Positions 1 to 8,803 of a DNA stretch of 64,000 nucleotides are shown here, one piece after another (position 1 is the stretch's first letter; every line of letters starts with the position of its first letter). This DNA comes from a bacterium. Its GTDB lineage: Bacteria > Joyebacterota > Joyebacteria > Joyebacterales > Joyebacteraceae. The DNA lies in the NCBI GenBank assembly GCA_025782395.1, contig JALGZD010000131.1:1-64000 (forward strand), in the 5' to 3' direction. The notes beneath the pieces are model-generated. The model was given only the letters and a program-made list of their open reading frames with translations. It did not search any database and was not told the origin of the DNA. Both the position numbers and the translations under genes were made by a program.

Positions 1-1
1 C

Positions 2-640
2 GGCTACCTCTGTCTTCAGGTGGACTTCCGCGGCTCCACGGGCTACGGCAAGGAGTTCCTGAACGCAGGGGACAAGGAGTGGGGCGGCAAGATGCAGGAT
101 GACCTCACCGACGCTGTGAACTGGGCGATCGATCAGGGCATGGCCGACCCCGAGCGTGTGGCCATCTACGGGGCATCGTACGGTGGGTATGCTGCGCTTG
201 CAGGCGCTACCTTCACGCCGGATCTCTTCTGCTGCGCTGTCCCGGTGATGGGACCGAGCAATCTGATAACCTTCATCGAGACGATCCCGCCGTACTGGAT
301 CCCGATGATCCAGTCCATGTACAAGCGCGTCGGCAATCCCGAGACCGAGGCCGAGTTCCTGATGTCGCGGTCGCCGCTATTCAACGTCGACCAGATCAAG
401 ATCCCGTTGCTCGTCGCTCAGGGCGCCAACGATCCGAGGGTCAAGCAGGCCGAATCGGAACAGATCGTGCACGCGATGGAGGAGAAGGGACTCGAGGTCA
501 ACTACATCCTGTTTGAGGATGAGGGACACGGTTTCGCGATACCGGCGAACCGGCTCAGGTTCTATGGTGAGACCGAGGCGTTCCTGGCGAAGCACATGGG
601 TGGACGTTCGGAGAGTGCTCTCGAAGATGTGTCGGAGTAG
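2..640 (+). CDS. S9 prolyl-oligopeptidase family peptidase, C-terminal part (5' truncated by window)
   Basis: This is the catalytic alpha/beta-hydrolase domain of an S9-family serine peptidase (acylaminoacyl-peptidase/DPP-IV type), entering the window in frame from base 2. The nucleophile elbow GASYGGY contains the catalytic Ser. The Asp is in QGANDPR and the His is in DEGHGF, so the complete triad is present. The segment [16 protein letters not shown] is the usual start of the hydrolase core in this family. The N-terminal beta-propeller must lie upstream of the window. Proteins of this type cleave short peptides, often after proline or an acylated residue, and may be exported. The gene ends at a TAG 38 bases before the next gene. 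The GTG at base 20 that could be taken as a start is internal to the domain. Confidence 0.9.
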   Translation, partial: GYLCLQVDFRGSTGYGKEFLNAGDKEWGGKMQDDLTDAVNWAIDQGMADPERVAIYGASYGGYAALAGATFTPDLFCCAVPVMGPSNLITFIETIPPYWIPMIQSMYKRVGNPETEAEFLMSRSPLFNVDQIKIPLLVAQGANDPRVKQAESEQIVHAMEEKGLEVNYILFEDEGHGFAIPANRLRFYGETEAFLAKHMGGRSESALEDVSE

Positions 641-678
641 GGAAGCGCACGGACATCCGCGCATAGGGACCAGCTGAT

Positions 679-936
679 ATGCATGACCACAAAGAGTGCA
701 CAGAGTGCAGGCAATTCCTCGAGATACTATCCGACTACCACGACGGAGAGCTCGACGAGGAATTGGTCGCCAGGTTCGAACTGCACATGAGCGAGTGTGA
801 ACGCTGCCAGGCGGTCGTGAGGACGTTCCGGCAGACCATCGTCTACTACAGAACGACGCGATGCAAAGCTGTGCCGCGAGACGTGCACAGCGGGCTCATC
901 ACCGCACTCCGAGCGTGCATAGATCCTGACGACTAG
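679..936 (+). CDS. small zf-HC2 (anti-sigma type) zinc-finger protein
   Basis: The product has 85 residues and is soluble. It has a putative zinc-finger of the zf-HC2 type found in anti-sigma factors: HDGELDEE is followed by H-x3-C-x2-C (HMSECERC). Two extra cysteines lie near the N-terminus (CTEC). Unlike most family members there is no membrane segment and no sigma factor gene next to it, so it may be a soluble redox- or zinc-responsive regulator of a sigma factor encoded elsewhere. A hairpin with a T-run follows (1001-1029). It could be co-transcribed with the peptidase upstream. Family assignment is from the motif alone. Confidence 0.7.
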   Translation: MHDHKECTECRQFLEILSDYHDGELDEELVARFELHMSECERCQAVVRTFRQTIVYYRTTRCKAVPRDVHSGLITALRACIDPDD

Positions 937-948
937 GCGTTCCTTCAA

Positions 949-972
949 GCGTCGCCGCAATCGTGGCGACGC
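949..972. other. GC-rich hairpin in intergenic space
   Basis: Perfect 8-bp inverted repeat GCGTCGCC/GGCGACGC with an 8-base loop just after the zf-HC2 gene. No T-run follows, so it is not by itself a terminator; it could be an mRNA 3'-end stabiliser. Confidence 0.4.
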
Positions 973-1000
973 GCTCGGGGTGCAGAGGAACGGCATACCA

Positions 1001-1029
1001 GGCGGGGCTCGATCCGGGCCCCGCCTTTT
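1001..1029 (+). terminator. rho-independent terminator after zf-HC2 gene
   Basis: Stem GGCGGGGC/GCCCCGCC with a 9-base loop, followed directly by TTTTC. It lies between the zf-HC2 gene and the flavoprotein gene. Confidence 0.65.
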
Positions 1030-1127
1030 CATCACCCCGCTTGCGAGGCGCCCCTCAGTGTGCTAACCATACTGAGAGACGAGATGTTCTTTCCCCAACA
1101 CTACGCCACGACAGGAGGATAACACAG

Positions 1128-2501
1128 GTGCCCCCAGCCATGAGAGAAGGAGGACGACTCCTGGTAGTCGGAGGCGACGCCGCCGGTATGAGTGCGGCGA
1201 GCCGGGCGCGGAGACTCAGACCCGATGTGGAGATAGTTGTGCTGGAACGCGGACGGATAGTCTCATACGGCGCCTGTTCGCTTCCTTACTATGTATCCGG
1301 TGTGGTCGAGAAGAGAGACGATCTCATCGCTTACGACGCCGATTTCTTCAGGCGTGAACGGCACATCGATGTCCGTCTCGGATCGAACGCTCGTGTCCTT
1401 GATCCGAGAGCAAGGACCGTTACCTACGACCGTCCGGGTGCCACGGAGACGATCGAGTTCGACGCGCTCGTGATCGGAACGGGAGCGCGGGCGGCGATCC
1501 CGCCGCTATCGGGAATGGAACTCCCCGGTGTCTTCTCGGTGAGGACTGTCCCTGACGGTGACGCCATAAGGCAGTTCATCGAAGAGAAGAACGTCAAGAA
1601 CGCCACTGTTCTGGGAGGCGGCTACATCGGCCTCGAGATGGCAGAGGCGCTTGTCGAGCGAGGCATTACGGTCACGATTCTCGAGCTCCTGCCGAGCGTG
1701 CTTTCCAACTACGACCCGGACATGAGCGAGATCATCAGCCGCGAACTAATGGATCGAGGTGTCACCGTCCGCACCAGGACGAAGGTTGAGGGCTTCGAGA
1801 AGGGCGCGGGCGAAGCTGTCGGGTACGTGGTTGCGGGAGAGCAGCGCCTTCCGTCCGAGATGGTCATCGTGTCTGCCGGGGTCAGACCGAACACGGAACT
1901 CGCCGAAAGCGGAGGTCTCGAACTTGGGAAGAGCGGCGCCATCCAAGTGGATGCACGCCAGGTCACGAGCGAGCCCTCGGTTCTCGCGGCCGGCGACTGC
2001 TCCGAAGCCACGCACATGGTGACGGGGCGGCCGACGTGGGTGCCGCTCGGGACGACGGCCAACAGACAGGGCAAGATAGCCGGAGAGAACGCCGTCGGCG
2101 GCAGCAGGAAATTCGCAGGTGTCGCGGGGACCAACGTCACTAAGATCTTCGGTCTCGAGGCTGCGCAGACCGGCCTCTCAACGAGAGCCGCGGAAAGCGC
2201 TGGGTTTGCCGTCGACTCGGTCAGGATCACGGCTCAGTCACGCTCGCACGCCTATCCAGGCGGGGGTCCGCTCACAGTCAAGATCATCTTTGAGAAGGCA
2301 ACGGGGCGTCTGCTTGGCGCGCAGATCATCGGCGCTGAGGGTGCGGCGAAACGTATCGACACGGTTGCGACGGCCATCTATGGGCGTATGACCGTGTCCG
2401 ACCTGGCGGCGATCGACATGAGCTACGCGCCGCCCTTCTCACCTGTGTGGGACCCGGTGCTCGTGGCGGCGGGGCAGGCTGTGAAGAAGCTCGAGAGCTG
2501 A
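1128..2501 (+). CDS. FAD-dependent pyridine nucleotide-disulfide oxidoreductase, CoA-disulfide reductase/NADH oxidase type
   Basis: Predicted 457-residue flavoprotein. An N-terminal FAD Rossmann motif (VVGGDAAGMSAA) is followed by a single conserved Cys in GACSLPYYVSG, the position that forms the mixed disulfide in CoA-disulfide reductases and persulfide reductases. A second, NAD(P)H-binding Rossmann motif is VLGGGYIGLEMAE, and the ASAGVRPN-like and AAGDC segments (VSAGVRPN, LAAGDCSEA) and a C-terminal dimerisation domain complete the family layout. There is no C-terminal rhodanese domain. I chose the GTG at 1128 because AGGAGG lies nine bases upstream; an ATG four codons later is possible. 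The open frame extends upstream to about 963, but that part overlaps the terminator and has no ribosome site. Likely role: thiol, CoA or persulfide redox balance in the cytoplasm. Confidence 0.88.
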   Translation: MPPAMREGGRLLVVGGDAAGMSAASRARRLRPDVEIVVLERGRIVSYGACSLPYYVSGVVEKRDDLIAYDADFFRRERHIDVRLGSNARVLDPRARTVTYDRPGATETIEFDALVIGTGARAAIPPLSGMELPGVFSVRTVPDGDAIRQFIEEKNVKNATVLGGGYIGLEMAEALVERGITVTILELLPSVLSNYDPDMSEIISRELMDRGVTVRTRTKVEGFEKGAGEAVGYVVAGEQRLPSEMVIVSAGVRPNTELAESGGLELGKSGAIQVDARQVTSEPSVLAAGDCSEATHMVTGRPTWVPLGTTANRQGKIAGENAVGGSRKFAGVAGTNVTKIFGLEAAQTGLSTRAAESAGFAVDSVRITAQSRSHAYPGGGPLTVKIIFEKATGRLLGAQIIGAEGAAKRIDTVATAIYGRMTVSDLAAIDMSYAPPFSPVWDPVLVAAGQAVKKLES

Positions 2502-2587
2502 AGCGTCTCTGGGTCATCACTTGCGGTTGCAGGACAGGAACTTGCAGGTTAGATCATCTTCACCGGCAAAGGCGGAAGACAAGGAAA

Positions 2588-4873
2588 ATGATCATCCGGA
2601 AAACGTGGCTTCCAGCTGTTCTTGCCTGCTGCATTCTTCTTCCGTTGCAGGCGCAGGCGTCGTGGCGCGCGTCTGCGGACTCGCTCTATGCGCTTGCCGG
2701 CCTCCACTACGAGGACGGCGACTACCGAACTGCGTCGCAGATCTTTGGTGATGTCGCGGTGTTGATAGCGAGCCATGAGGCCGGCGGGGATGGCGCGTAC
2801 TTTCGCAGGCTCGCCGCACGGTCGCGATTCATGGCGGGTCGCTCGTACGAAGGCGGGGAGGATTGGGAGAGGGCGCTCGACGCGTACGCGGCCTCGCTGC
2901 CGGAACTCGAAGATATCGGCGATGTGGTGCGGATCAGAATGGCGATCACGGCCAGGGAGGGTGGTGATCGAGAGATCGCAGTGGAGATGCTCCGGGAGGT
3001 GATAGACGACGACCAGGAGACAGCTCTCGATCTTCGGGCCATCGAGGAGCTCGCCGACACATACAGGGGGTCGTCCGACTGGGACATGGCTCTCCAGTGG
3101 TATCGCGTGCTTCTCACCAAATCCGGCAGCTACGATGTGACCGCAAGCGCTCACTACCAGATGGCTCTGACGCTCGAGAAGCGTGGGGACCATGAAGCTG
3201 CGAAGGCCGGCTACGCGGCGGCGGTCAACGACTACCCCAGATCGCGCCACTCCCATGAGGCCATGAAGAGAGGCCGTAGACTGTCGAGGTCGTTCACCGA
3301 CCGCTATCACCAGGGATTGGTCCTCTATAATAGAAAGCTCTACCGTGATGCTGCGGAGTTCTTCAGCTACTACCTCAGGCATAATGACGAGAGGGAGTTC
3401 GCGGCGGAAGCCACCTACTTCCTCGGTCGGAGCTACCAACGAAAGCGAAGCTATGGAACGGCGGCCCACAGGTTCGAGGACGCCGTCGAGTTCGACCGTG
3501 ACGGCGAGTACTACGATCTTGCCTGGCTCAAGCTGGCCTACTGTCGCAGAGCGACAGGCCGCGTCGAAGAGAGCCTCGCGACGTATGACGAGTACATCGA
3601 GCTTCACCCCGACCGACCGGAGGCGGCCGATGCCCAGTGGGAGAAGGCCCGTCTCCTTGAGGACGAGCGGAGGTGGGACGAGGCAGCCGACGAATACCAG
3701 AGGCTTGCCCGACTCTATCCTCGAAGCGAGCACGTAGCCGACGCGAGGTTCAGGGCGGGTCTGTGTCTGTTCAAGCGAGGCCTGTTGGATGAGGCCGAAG
3801 CGGCATTCGCTGACATCTACGCGGGAGGGAACGGCACGACTACGGCGCGCGCCCTCTACTGGATCGGCAAGGTGCGCGAGCGCCTTCTGCGTACGGATGA
3901 GGCGGTGGAGATCTATCAGGAAGCGGCCGAGGCGGATCGCGATTCCTACTACGGGCAAAGGTCACTTGAGCGCCTCGGGGCTCTCGACGCTTTGCGTCGA
4001 TCCTCCCCGGCCACGGTTCCGACTGAGGACACCACGAGAGGTTTTGCGTCGCGTCTCTGGGGACGAGAGGCGGACGAGTTCGGGAGATGGGTCGGGGAGT
4101 GGTCCGGGCGGGCTCTGGCTCCGGTCGAGCGCATGGCTACCAGGCAGCGTCTCATGAATCTACCCGACCTGGTCCGGGCCGACCACATGCTCGCGCTCCA
4201 CATGCGTGCGGAGGCGGAACGTGAGCTCGCTCTCCTTGAGAGGGAGATCAGTACCGATCCGGTCGCCCTTGACATACTCGCGACCTACTGTGAGAGGAGC
4301 AGCCTCAGCAAGCGGGCCATCCGTGTCGCCGAAAGAATCTTTGCGATGTCGCCGGCGGAAAGCCTGAGCGATGCTCCCATCTATCTGCGGAAGAAAATCT
4401 GCCCCAGGCATTTCTCAGAGACCGTGGAGACCGAGTGCGTGGAACAGGATCTCGAGCCACATATCGTGTACTCATTGATGCGTCAAGAGAGCCTGTTCGA
4501 GTCCGACGCGGTCTCCTGGGTTGGAGCGCGGGGGCTCACACAGATTATGCCGCCGACTGGACGCTGGATCGCGCGCCGGGTCGGCCACCGCGGCTTCCGG
4601 CTGTCACACCTGCTCGATCCCGAAACGAACGTCCACTTCGGTGTCTACTATCTAGCGCAGCAGCTTGACGATTTCGACGGGGACCTGTTGCGGGCGCTCG
4701 CCGCGTACAACGGAGGACCGGACAACGTGAAGCGCTGGTGGAAGTACGGTGGTATCTCCGACTCCGATGTCTTTGTAGAAGATATCGGCTTCTCGGAGAC
4801 GTCGGACTACGTGCGCCGAGTCTATCGCTACTACCGGTTCTACGACGAGATCTACGGAGTGGGTGAGGAGTAG
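2588..4873 (+). CDS. TPR-repeat soluble lytic murein transglycosylase (Slt-like)
   Basis: Predicted 761-residue exported protein. After a Sec signal peptide (LACCILLPLQAQA) come about 550 residues of TPR helices with repeated YP-type turns (for example LARLYPRSEHVADA). A C-terminal SLT domain follows. It carries the catalytic Glu in LMRQESLFE, the GARGLTQIMP motif and the AAYNGGP motif, all features of family 1 lytic transglycosylases, which cleave peptidoglycan between MurNAc and GlcNAc. The TPR part resembles the doughnut domain of Slt70, and also BamD/YbgF-type scaffolds. Start ATG at 2588 is placed before the signal peptide with AAGGA just upstream; the longer open frame from 2447 would overlap the previous gene. 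The gene converges on the membrane-protein gene at 4898. Confidence 0.9.
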   Translation: MIIRKTWLPAVLACCILLPLQAQASWRASADSLYALAGLHYEDGDYRTASQIFGDVAVLIASHEAGGDGAYFRRLAARSRFMAGRSYEGGEDWERALDAYAASLPELEDIGDVVRIRMAITAREGGDREIAVEMLREVIDDDQETALDLRAIEELADTYRGSSDWDMALQWYRVLLTKSGSYDVTASAHYQMALTLEKRGDHEAAKAGYAAAVNDYPRSRHSHEAMKRGRRLSRSFTDRYHQGLVLYNRKLYRDAAEFFSYYLRHNDEREFAAEATYFLGRSYQRKRSYGTAAHRFEDAVEFDRDGEYYDLAWLKLAYCRRATGRVEESLATYDEYIELHPDRPEAADAQWEKARLLEDERRWDEAADEYQRLARLYPRSEHVADARFRAGLCLFKRGLLDEAEAAFADIYAGGNGTTTARALYWIGKVRERLLRTDEAVEIYQEAAEADRDSYYGQRSLERLGALDALRRSSPATVPTEDTTRGFASRLWGREADEFGRWVGEWSGRALAPVERMATRQRLMNLPDLVRADHMLALHMRAEAERELALLEREISTDPVALDILATYCERSSLSKRAIRVAERIFAMSPAESLSDAPIYLRKKICPRHFSETVETECVEQDLEPHIVYSLMRQESLFESDAVSWVGARGLTQIMPPTGRWIARRVGHRGFRLSHLLDPETNVHFGVYYLAQQLDDFDGDLLRALAAYNGGPDNVKRWWKYGGISDSDVFVEDIGFSETSDYVRRVYRYYRFYDEIYGVGEE

Positions 4874-4897
4874 TGCGGGGTCGGGCACGTTCCTGTG

Positions 4898-5317
4898 TCA
4901 GAGCTGCGTTACCAGCACGTAGACCCAGTTGGCCACGACCACCGCCGCCACAGTCCACCAGAAAGCCGCACGCTCGGTCCTGCCGGTTGAGATCCTCACC
5001 GCCAAACCGAAGGTGAGATTCAGAAACCAGAACACAGCACCCACCGGGACGACGATGATGAGGAAGAATGCGTCGAACGGGTTTGTGCGGACGGCTTCCC
5101 CGATCCGGCCGTGGAGAAGAGCTCCTGTAGTTCTCGTGAGCCCACAGGTTGGACAAGGAAACCCCGTCACCGCCCTGAACGGGCAGATGACGGGGCCTTC
5201 GTGTGACGCCCCCAGCCAGGCCACAGTCAGTCCAAGCGCGACCAGTATGATCGCTGCAACGACTGCCGCACCGGGGGCGCGATATTCGGATGTTCCCCGA
5301 ACCAGCTCAGCTCTCAA
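4898..5317 (-). CDS. DUF2752 membrane protein
   Basis: About 139 residues with two to three transmembrane helices. The family signature is clear: CPFRAVTGFPCPTCGLTR, then a hydrophilic turn ending in NPF, then more hydrophobic helices. DUF2752 proteins are small inner-membrane proteins of unknown function, often beside DUF4190-type proteins, as here. The start is uncertain: I use a TTG at 5315-5317 with AGGG upstream, just after the stop of the DUF4190 gene. The open frame runs further upstream but without membrane-like or conserved sequence. It is probably co-transcribed with the genes at 5329 and 5740. Confidence 0.75.
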   Translation of the reverse strand: MRAELVRGTSEYRAPGAAVVAAIILVALGLTVAWLGASHEGPVICPFRAVTGFPCPTCGLTRTTGALLHGRIGEAVRTNPFDAFFLIIVVPVGAVFWFLNLTFGLAVRISTGRTERAAFWWTVAAVVVANWVYVLVTQL

Positions 5318-5328
5318 CTGAACGATCC

Positions 5329-5649
5329 CTACATATGAGCAGCTTCCATGAAGCCGGCCGTGCCGATGACGAATACGGCAATGAGCCACCAGAGAATCCC
5401 GACCGCGGCCAGGGCCACTCCGATAATGCCGCATATCATGCCGGCGCGGGTCATGCCCTCACCTTCGGGGTCACGCAGTCCCTGTGCCATCTCCCGGAGA
5501 TCGTTCTTACCCATCACCCAGGCGATGATGCCGGTGATGAAGCACAGAACAATGCCGATGATGCCGAGCGTCAGTACGACACCGCCGCGATGCGGTTTCA
5601 TCTCCTGCGAGATGGTCATCTCTGGCTGGACCTGCGGGGTCTCATCCAT
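5329..5649 (-). CDS. DUF4190-type small membrane protein
   Basis: 106 residues with an acidic N-terminal tail and two hydrophobic hairpins. The pattern LGIIGIVLCFITGIIAWVMG followed by a polar linker (with GMTRAGMICGIIGV) is typical of DUF4190, a two-helix membrane domain whose linker faces the cytoplasm. The start ATG at 5647-5649 has GGAGGG seven bases upstream; a longer frame to 5706 lacks a ribosome site. It ends 11 bases before the likely start of the DUF2752 gene and lies 90 bases downstream of iscU, so the three may form one operon. Function is unknown. Confidence 0.75.
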   Translation of the reverse strand: MDETPQVQPEMTISQEMKPHRGGVVLTLGIIGIVLCFITGIIAWVMGKNDLREMAQGLRDPEGEGMTRAGMICGIIGVALAAVGILWWLIAVFVIGTAGFMEAAHM

Positions 5650-5739
5650 AGCCAATCCCTCCATACGCCGCGCTTCCGAAAATAACCGCCGCTCCGAACG
5701 AGTCACCGGAACAGCCGTGACGCTACCCCCGTTGCCTCC

Positions 5740-6144
5740 CTACGAGCCGGGGTCTCCGCCCGCGCCCGCCTCCTGCTTCTTCAGATAGTCCTTGATGGCC
5801 TTGTGCAATGCATCTGCTGCCAGATTGGAGCAGTGCATCTTCTGGGGTGGGAGGCCGTCCAGGGCGCTCGCGACGCTGCTCCGGGTGATGCTGAGAGCCT
5901 CCTCGAGCGTCATGCCCTTGGCCATCTCCGTCACCATGCTGCTGGTGGCGATTGCGGAGCCGCATCCGAAGGTCTTGAATTTGATGTCCGTGATACGGTT
6001 GTCGTCAACCTTGATCTGGATTTCCATGAGATCCCCGCAGACGGGATTGCCTTCGATGCCTACCCCATCCGGGTTCTCAAGTTCGCCGACATTCCTCGGA
6101 TTCCTGAAGTGATCCAGCACTTTGTCGGTGTAGATCGGTGTCAT
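5740..6144 (-). CDS. iscU: Fe-S cluster assembly scaffold IscU/NifU N-domain
   Basis: 134 residues covering one IscU-fold domain. The three cluster ligands are present: Cys36 in NPVCGD, Cys61 in FGCGSAIATSS and Cys105 in KMHCSNLA, with the usual Asp38 and His104. IscU receives sulfur from a cysteine desulfurase and builds [2Fe-2S] and [4Fe-4S] clusters before transfer. No desulfurase (iscS/nifS) gene is adjacent, unlike the usual order. Start ATG at 6144 has AAAGGAG nine bases upstream. A strong vegetative promoter (6178-6206, minus strand) sits 34 bases ahead. The Gly-rich C-terminal tail is not conserved. Confidence 0.93.
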   Translation of the reverse strand: MTPIYTDKVLDHFRNPRNVGELENPDGVGIEGNPVCGDLMEIQIKVDDNRITDIKFKTFGCGSAIATSSMVTEMAKGMTLEEALSITRSSVASALDGLPPQKMHCSNLAADALHKAIKDYLKKQEAGAGGDPGS

Positions 6145-6177
6145 CTCGCTGAACTCCTTTCCCCATCGTGCACACTG

Positions 6178-6206
6178 ATGATAGCTCTACGGCTCGTGTT
6201 CGTCAA
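6178..6206 (-). promoter_or_regulatory. vegetative promoter for iscU
   Basis: On the minus strand: -35 TTGACG (6206-6201), 17-base spacer, -10 TATCAT (6183-6178). Both boxes match the sigma-70 consensus at five of six positions. Confidence 0.7.
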
Positions 6207-6228
6207 GGCAGGTCGTCTGGTGGCGGCC

Positions 6229-6257
6229 TTGCCGAGTGGGAACGGGGATGCTAAGAT
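6229..6257 (+). promoter_or_regulatory. probable promoter for pseudo-M1 peptidase gene
   Basis: -35 TTGCCG (6229-6234), 17-base spacer, -10 TAAGAT (6252-6257), 47 bases upstream of the start at 6305 and divergent from the iscU promoter. Confidence 0.5.
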
Positions 6258-6304
6258 GGCTGCCGTCGGACGATTCTGTACATATCCTTGGCTGTGGAGG
6301 TCAC

Positions 6305-8629
6305 ATGACAAGATTCCTCCTGCTCGCGATGGTTGCTTTCAGCGTGATCGCTGCCGGCCGGGCATCATCGCAGCTGTCTCAGGCGCTGCCGCTTGGTGCG
6401 ACGGCTCCAGGACCCATGTCCGATCACATCCCGGCAGCTGTGGAGGAGCTCTTTGCTCTTGATGACGGCAGGATAGCCCGGAGCAAGCACCTTCTGGCCG
6501 CACAGGATGTGGAGCGATACGAGATTGACGTCTGTGTAAATCCCGGGCGGGGATGGCTGTCAGGTCAATGCCGCCTCATCGCGCGTGTAGAGAGTCCCAC
6601 CATGGAGCTTGAGCTCAACGAAGCTCTCACGGTTCTCTCTATGCAGACCGCAGGCGGTGATTATCTGGACTTTGATCGCAGAGGACGCGAGCTGGAAGTG
6701 CTCCTGGCACCCGCAGGCGGAACCACAAGACCGCACGGAGATGAATCCGCCGTTGTCGAACTTCTGGTCAGATATGAAGGTCTGGTGCCTCTGGCCAGGG
6801 AGCCGAACGACGATGGCGGAGACCTCGTGATCCTCACCGGCGAGGATGCCTGGTATCCATCCTCGTGGGCCGGTGATGCTGCGCTGTTCCGCGCGACGGT
6901 GAGATATCCGGTCGGTCAGTCATGCCTTTTCACTGGAACGCTTTCAGGCATGGCGTCTTCACCGGCAACTCCTTCGGCCTCGTGCGCCGGTGGGGATGTC
7001 TGGCAGACCGAGATTCCTATCCGTTCCGCTGCCCTTGTCGTCGGTGCGCTTGACAGCTCGTGGGGGCTCGTGGGCAAGCTCTTTCTCGGCTATCACCAGT
7101 TCCGCGAGACCGATGATCCGGACGCGGAGCGCCACACTCAGCTCCTTGCTCCGACGGCTCAGGCCATGAAGGAACCGATCCGCTTCCTTGAAACCTGCTT
7201 CGGTCCGTATCCGTACGATTGGCTGAATGTGCTCACGGTCCCCGTCGGCGCGCTCGGCGTCCCTGCCATCTCGGGCCCGGGTCTGATCATTGTGGAGGAG
7301 GCGACGAGTGGAAACGGTGTGGTGGGGCCTCCGGCACCCGATAAGTACATCCTGGAGCTGGCCCGCTCCTGGTGGGGACACTCGGTCGCTGGAGGTGCAC
7401 TCATCTCGGAAGGGATCGCGGCCCACGCGGAGATCCGGTGGCTGGAGGATGTCCGCGGGGAGGAGGAAGCGACGCTCAGGCGGGCGCTTCGTCACAGGCA
7501 GTTCGCTCGGGTGATTGCGGACTCGTCCGGACGAGCACTTCTGAGTCTCTGCACGGCCCCGGATGCGCACTGCGACCGGGGGATAGCCAGAGGACGCGGA
7601 TCCGCCGTCATGGGCATGCTCGATGAGATGCTGGGTCACGATGCCTATTGTGAAGCGCTCACAACGCTCGCTCAGGACCACGCGGGAGAAATCACCGGCC
7701 TCCGCGATCTGGCCGGAGTTCTCTCCGATGCCTCCGGGAAGGATCTCGACTGGTTCTTCTATGAGTGGATCTACCGAGCTGAGCTTCCGGTGTATGTCCT
7801 TGAGTACGAGATAGTGCCTCACGGCGGAGGTTACCTCGTGCGGGGAACGATCACCCAGTCCGGGGAGTTCTTCAGAACCCCGGTTCCACTGACTCTGGAT
7901 CTCGGCGGCTGGACGTATGACGAGTGGGTGACGATCGAGAGCGCGACACAGTCGTTCGAGTTCGAGGCGGAGCTCGAGCCTGTTCAGATAGGCATCGACG
8001 CGCGAAAGATCATCCCCCGGGTTGATCAGGTCGAGCGTGCGAAGCTGCATTTTGAACAGGGCGCTCGCGCCGCGAACGCCAATCGCTGGAGAGCCGCCGT
8101 CGACGAGTTCGGGGCGGCCGTGTCATTGAATCCCGGCAGAGCCGCATACGAGTATCGCTACGGCGAAGCGCTTGTGCGCTCAGGGAGATTCACCGATGGT
8201 CTCGCGGCGCTTCGAAGCGCGATCGAGCTCAAGCCCGGCAACGCATCATACGTCTTGTGGGTGGCACGGCTCGAGACCGCTGCAGGAGATGACGCAGCCG
8301 CTCTTGAGCACCTCTACCGCTACGTGGAACTCAGACCCCGTGACATCGTGGGACACAGCGATCGCGCAATCGTGTTGCTCAAGCTTGGTCGGACCGAAGA
8401 GGCGGTCCTGAGCCTCGAGACCGCATCGGAGCTCGTTTCCGAAGGCGTCGCATCACGAGGAGCCATGGAGCGCTTTCACATCGCGTCCGGGATGCTTCAT
8501 GCCGCGAACGGTGCGAGCGAGGCGGCTCTCTTGTCGTACCGTGATGCTCTCAATGCCAATCCGGTTTGCGATGAGGCGAGAGGTCTCATCCTCGAGCTTG
8601 AGGCGGTAGAAGAGACGGAGCCTGAGTAG
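6305..8629 (+). CDS. exported M1-like pseudo-peptidase with C-terminal TPR repeats
   Basis: 774 residues with a signal peptide, an M1-type N-terminal beta domain, a gluzincin-like catalytic domain and about 190 residues of TPR helices. The M1 zinc site is degenerate. Where active members have HELAHQWWG, this protein has L350-E-L-A-R354-S-W-W-G, so both zinc histidines are replaced (by Leu and Arg) while the Glu and the WWG remain. SEGIAAHAE (E369) matches the usual NEGFA motif. The protein therefore probably binds rather than cuts peptides. Start ATG at 6305 has GGAGG four bases upstream and begins the signal peptide (MTRFLLLAMVAFSV). I cannot say what it binds; M1 homology rests on the context around the lost HExxH. 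Confidence 0.78.
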   Translation: MTRFLLLAMVAFSVIAAGRASSQLSQALPLGATAPGPMSDHIPAAVEELFALDDGRIARSKHLLAAQDVERYEIDVCVNPGRGWLSGQCRLIARVESPTMELELNEALTVLSMQTAGGDYLDFDRRGRELEVLLAPAGGTTRPHGDESAVVELLVRYEGLVPLAREPNDDGGDLVILTGEDAWYPSSWAGDAALFRATVRYPVGQSCLFTGTLSGMASSPATPSASCAGGDVWQTEIPIRSAALVVGALDSSWGLVGKLFLGYHQFRETDDPDAERHTQLLAPTAQAMKEPIRFLETCFGPYPYDWLNVLTVPVGALGVPAISGPGLIIVEEATSGNGVVGPPAPDKYILELARSWWGHSVAGGALISEGIAAHAEIRWLEDVRGEEEATLRRALRHRQFARVIADSSGRALLSLCTAPDAHCDRGIARGRGSAVMGMLDEMLGHDAYCEALTTLAQDHAGEITGLRDLAGVLSDASGKDLDWFFYEWIYRAELPVYVLEYEIVPHGGGYLVRGTITQSGEFFRTPVPLTLDLGGWTYDEWVTIESATQSFEFEAELEPVQIGIDARKIIPRVDQVERAKLHFEQGARAANANRWRAAVDEFGAAVSLNPGRAAYEYRYGEALVRSGRFTDGLAALRSAIELKPGNASYVLWVARLETAAGDDAAALEHLYRYVELRPRDIVGHSDRAIVLLKLGRTEEAVLSLETASELVSEGVASRGAMERFHIASGMLHAANGASEAALLSYRDALNANPVCDEARGLILELEAVEETEPE

Positions 8630-8661
8630 GAGAGGGATGTGGCAGAGAGGTGGCGGTCGGC

Positions 8662-8691
8662 TTGAAGGAGAGCACGGAGCCGTGATAGCAT
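8662..8691 (+). promoter_or_regulatory. probable trpS promoter
   Basis: -35 TTGAAG (8662-8667), 18-base spacer, -10 TAGCAT (8686-8691). A 7-bp hairpin (CCCGCCG/CGGCGGG, about 8707-8730) lies in the resulting roughly 105-base leader before trpS. I see no T-run after it and no T-box features. Confidence 0.45.
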
Positions 8692-8803
8692 GTAGGAATA
8701 CGACTTCCCGCCGCCTGATGGGCCGGCGGGTTCCTGGAACAGGACATCGTGGCGCAAGGGCGCAGGAGCGACGTGACACTCTTGCCTGCGCCCGGGAGAT
8801 GAG

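Noticed and set aside
963-1127. Extended N-terminus for the flavoprotein
   Set aside because: The extension crosses the terminator hairpin and has no ribosome site; the GTG at 1128 has AGGAGG at nine bases.
2549-3958. Long minus-strand open frame of 469 codons opposite the transglycosylase gene
   Set aside because: It overlaps a gene with a complete SLT domain and TPR repeats; the antisense product has no recognisable motif, which is normal in GC-rich DNA.
8692-8803. T-box or riboswitch for trpS
   Set aside because: Only one GC hairpin is visible; no T-box sequence, specifier loop or terminator was found.
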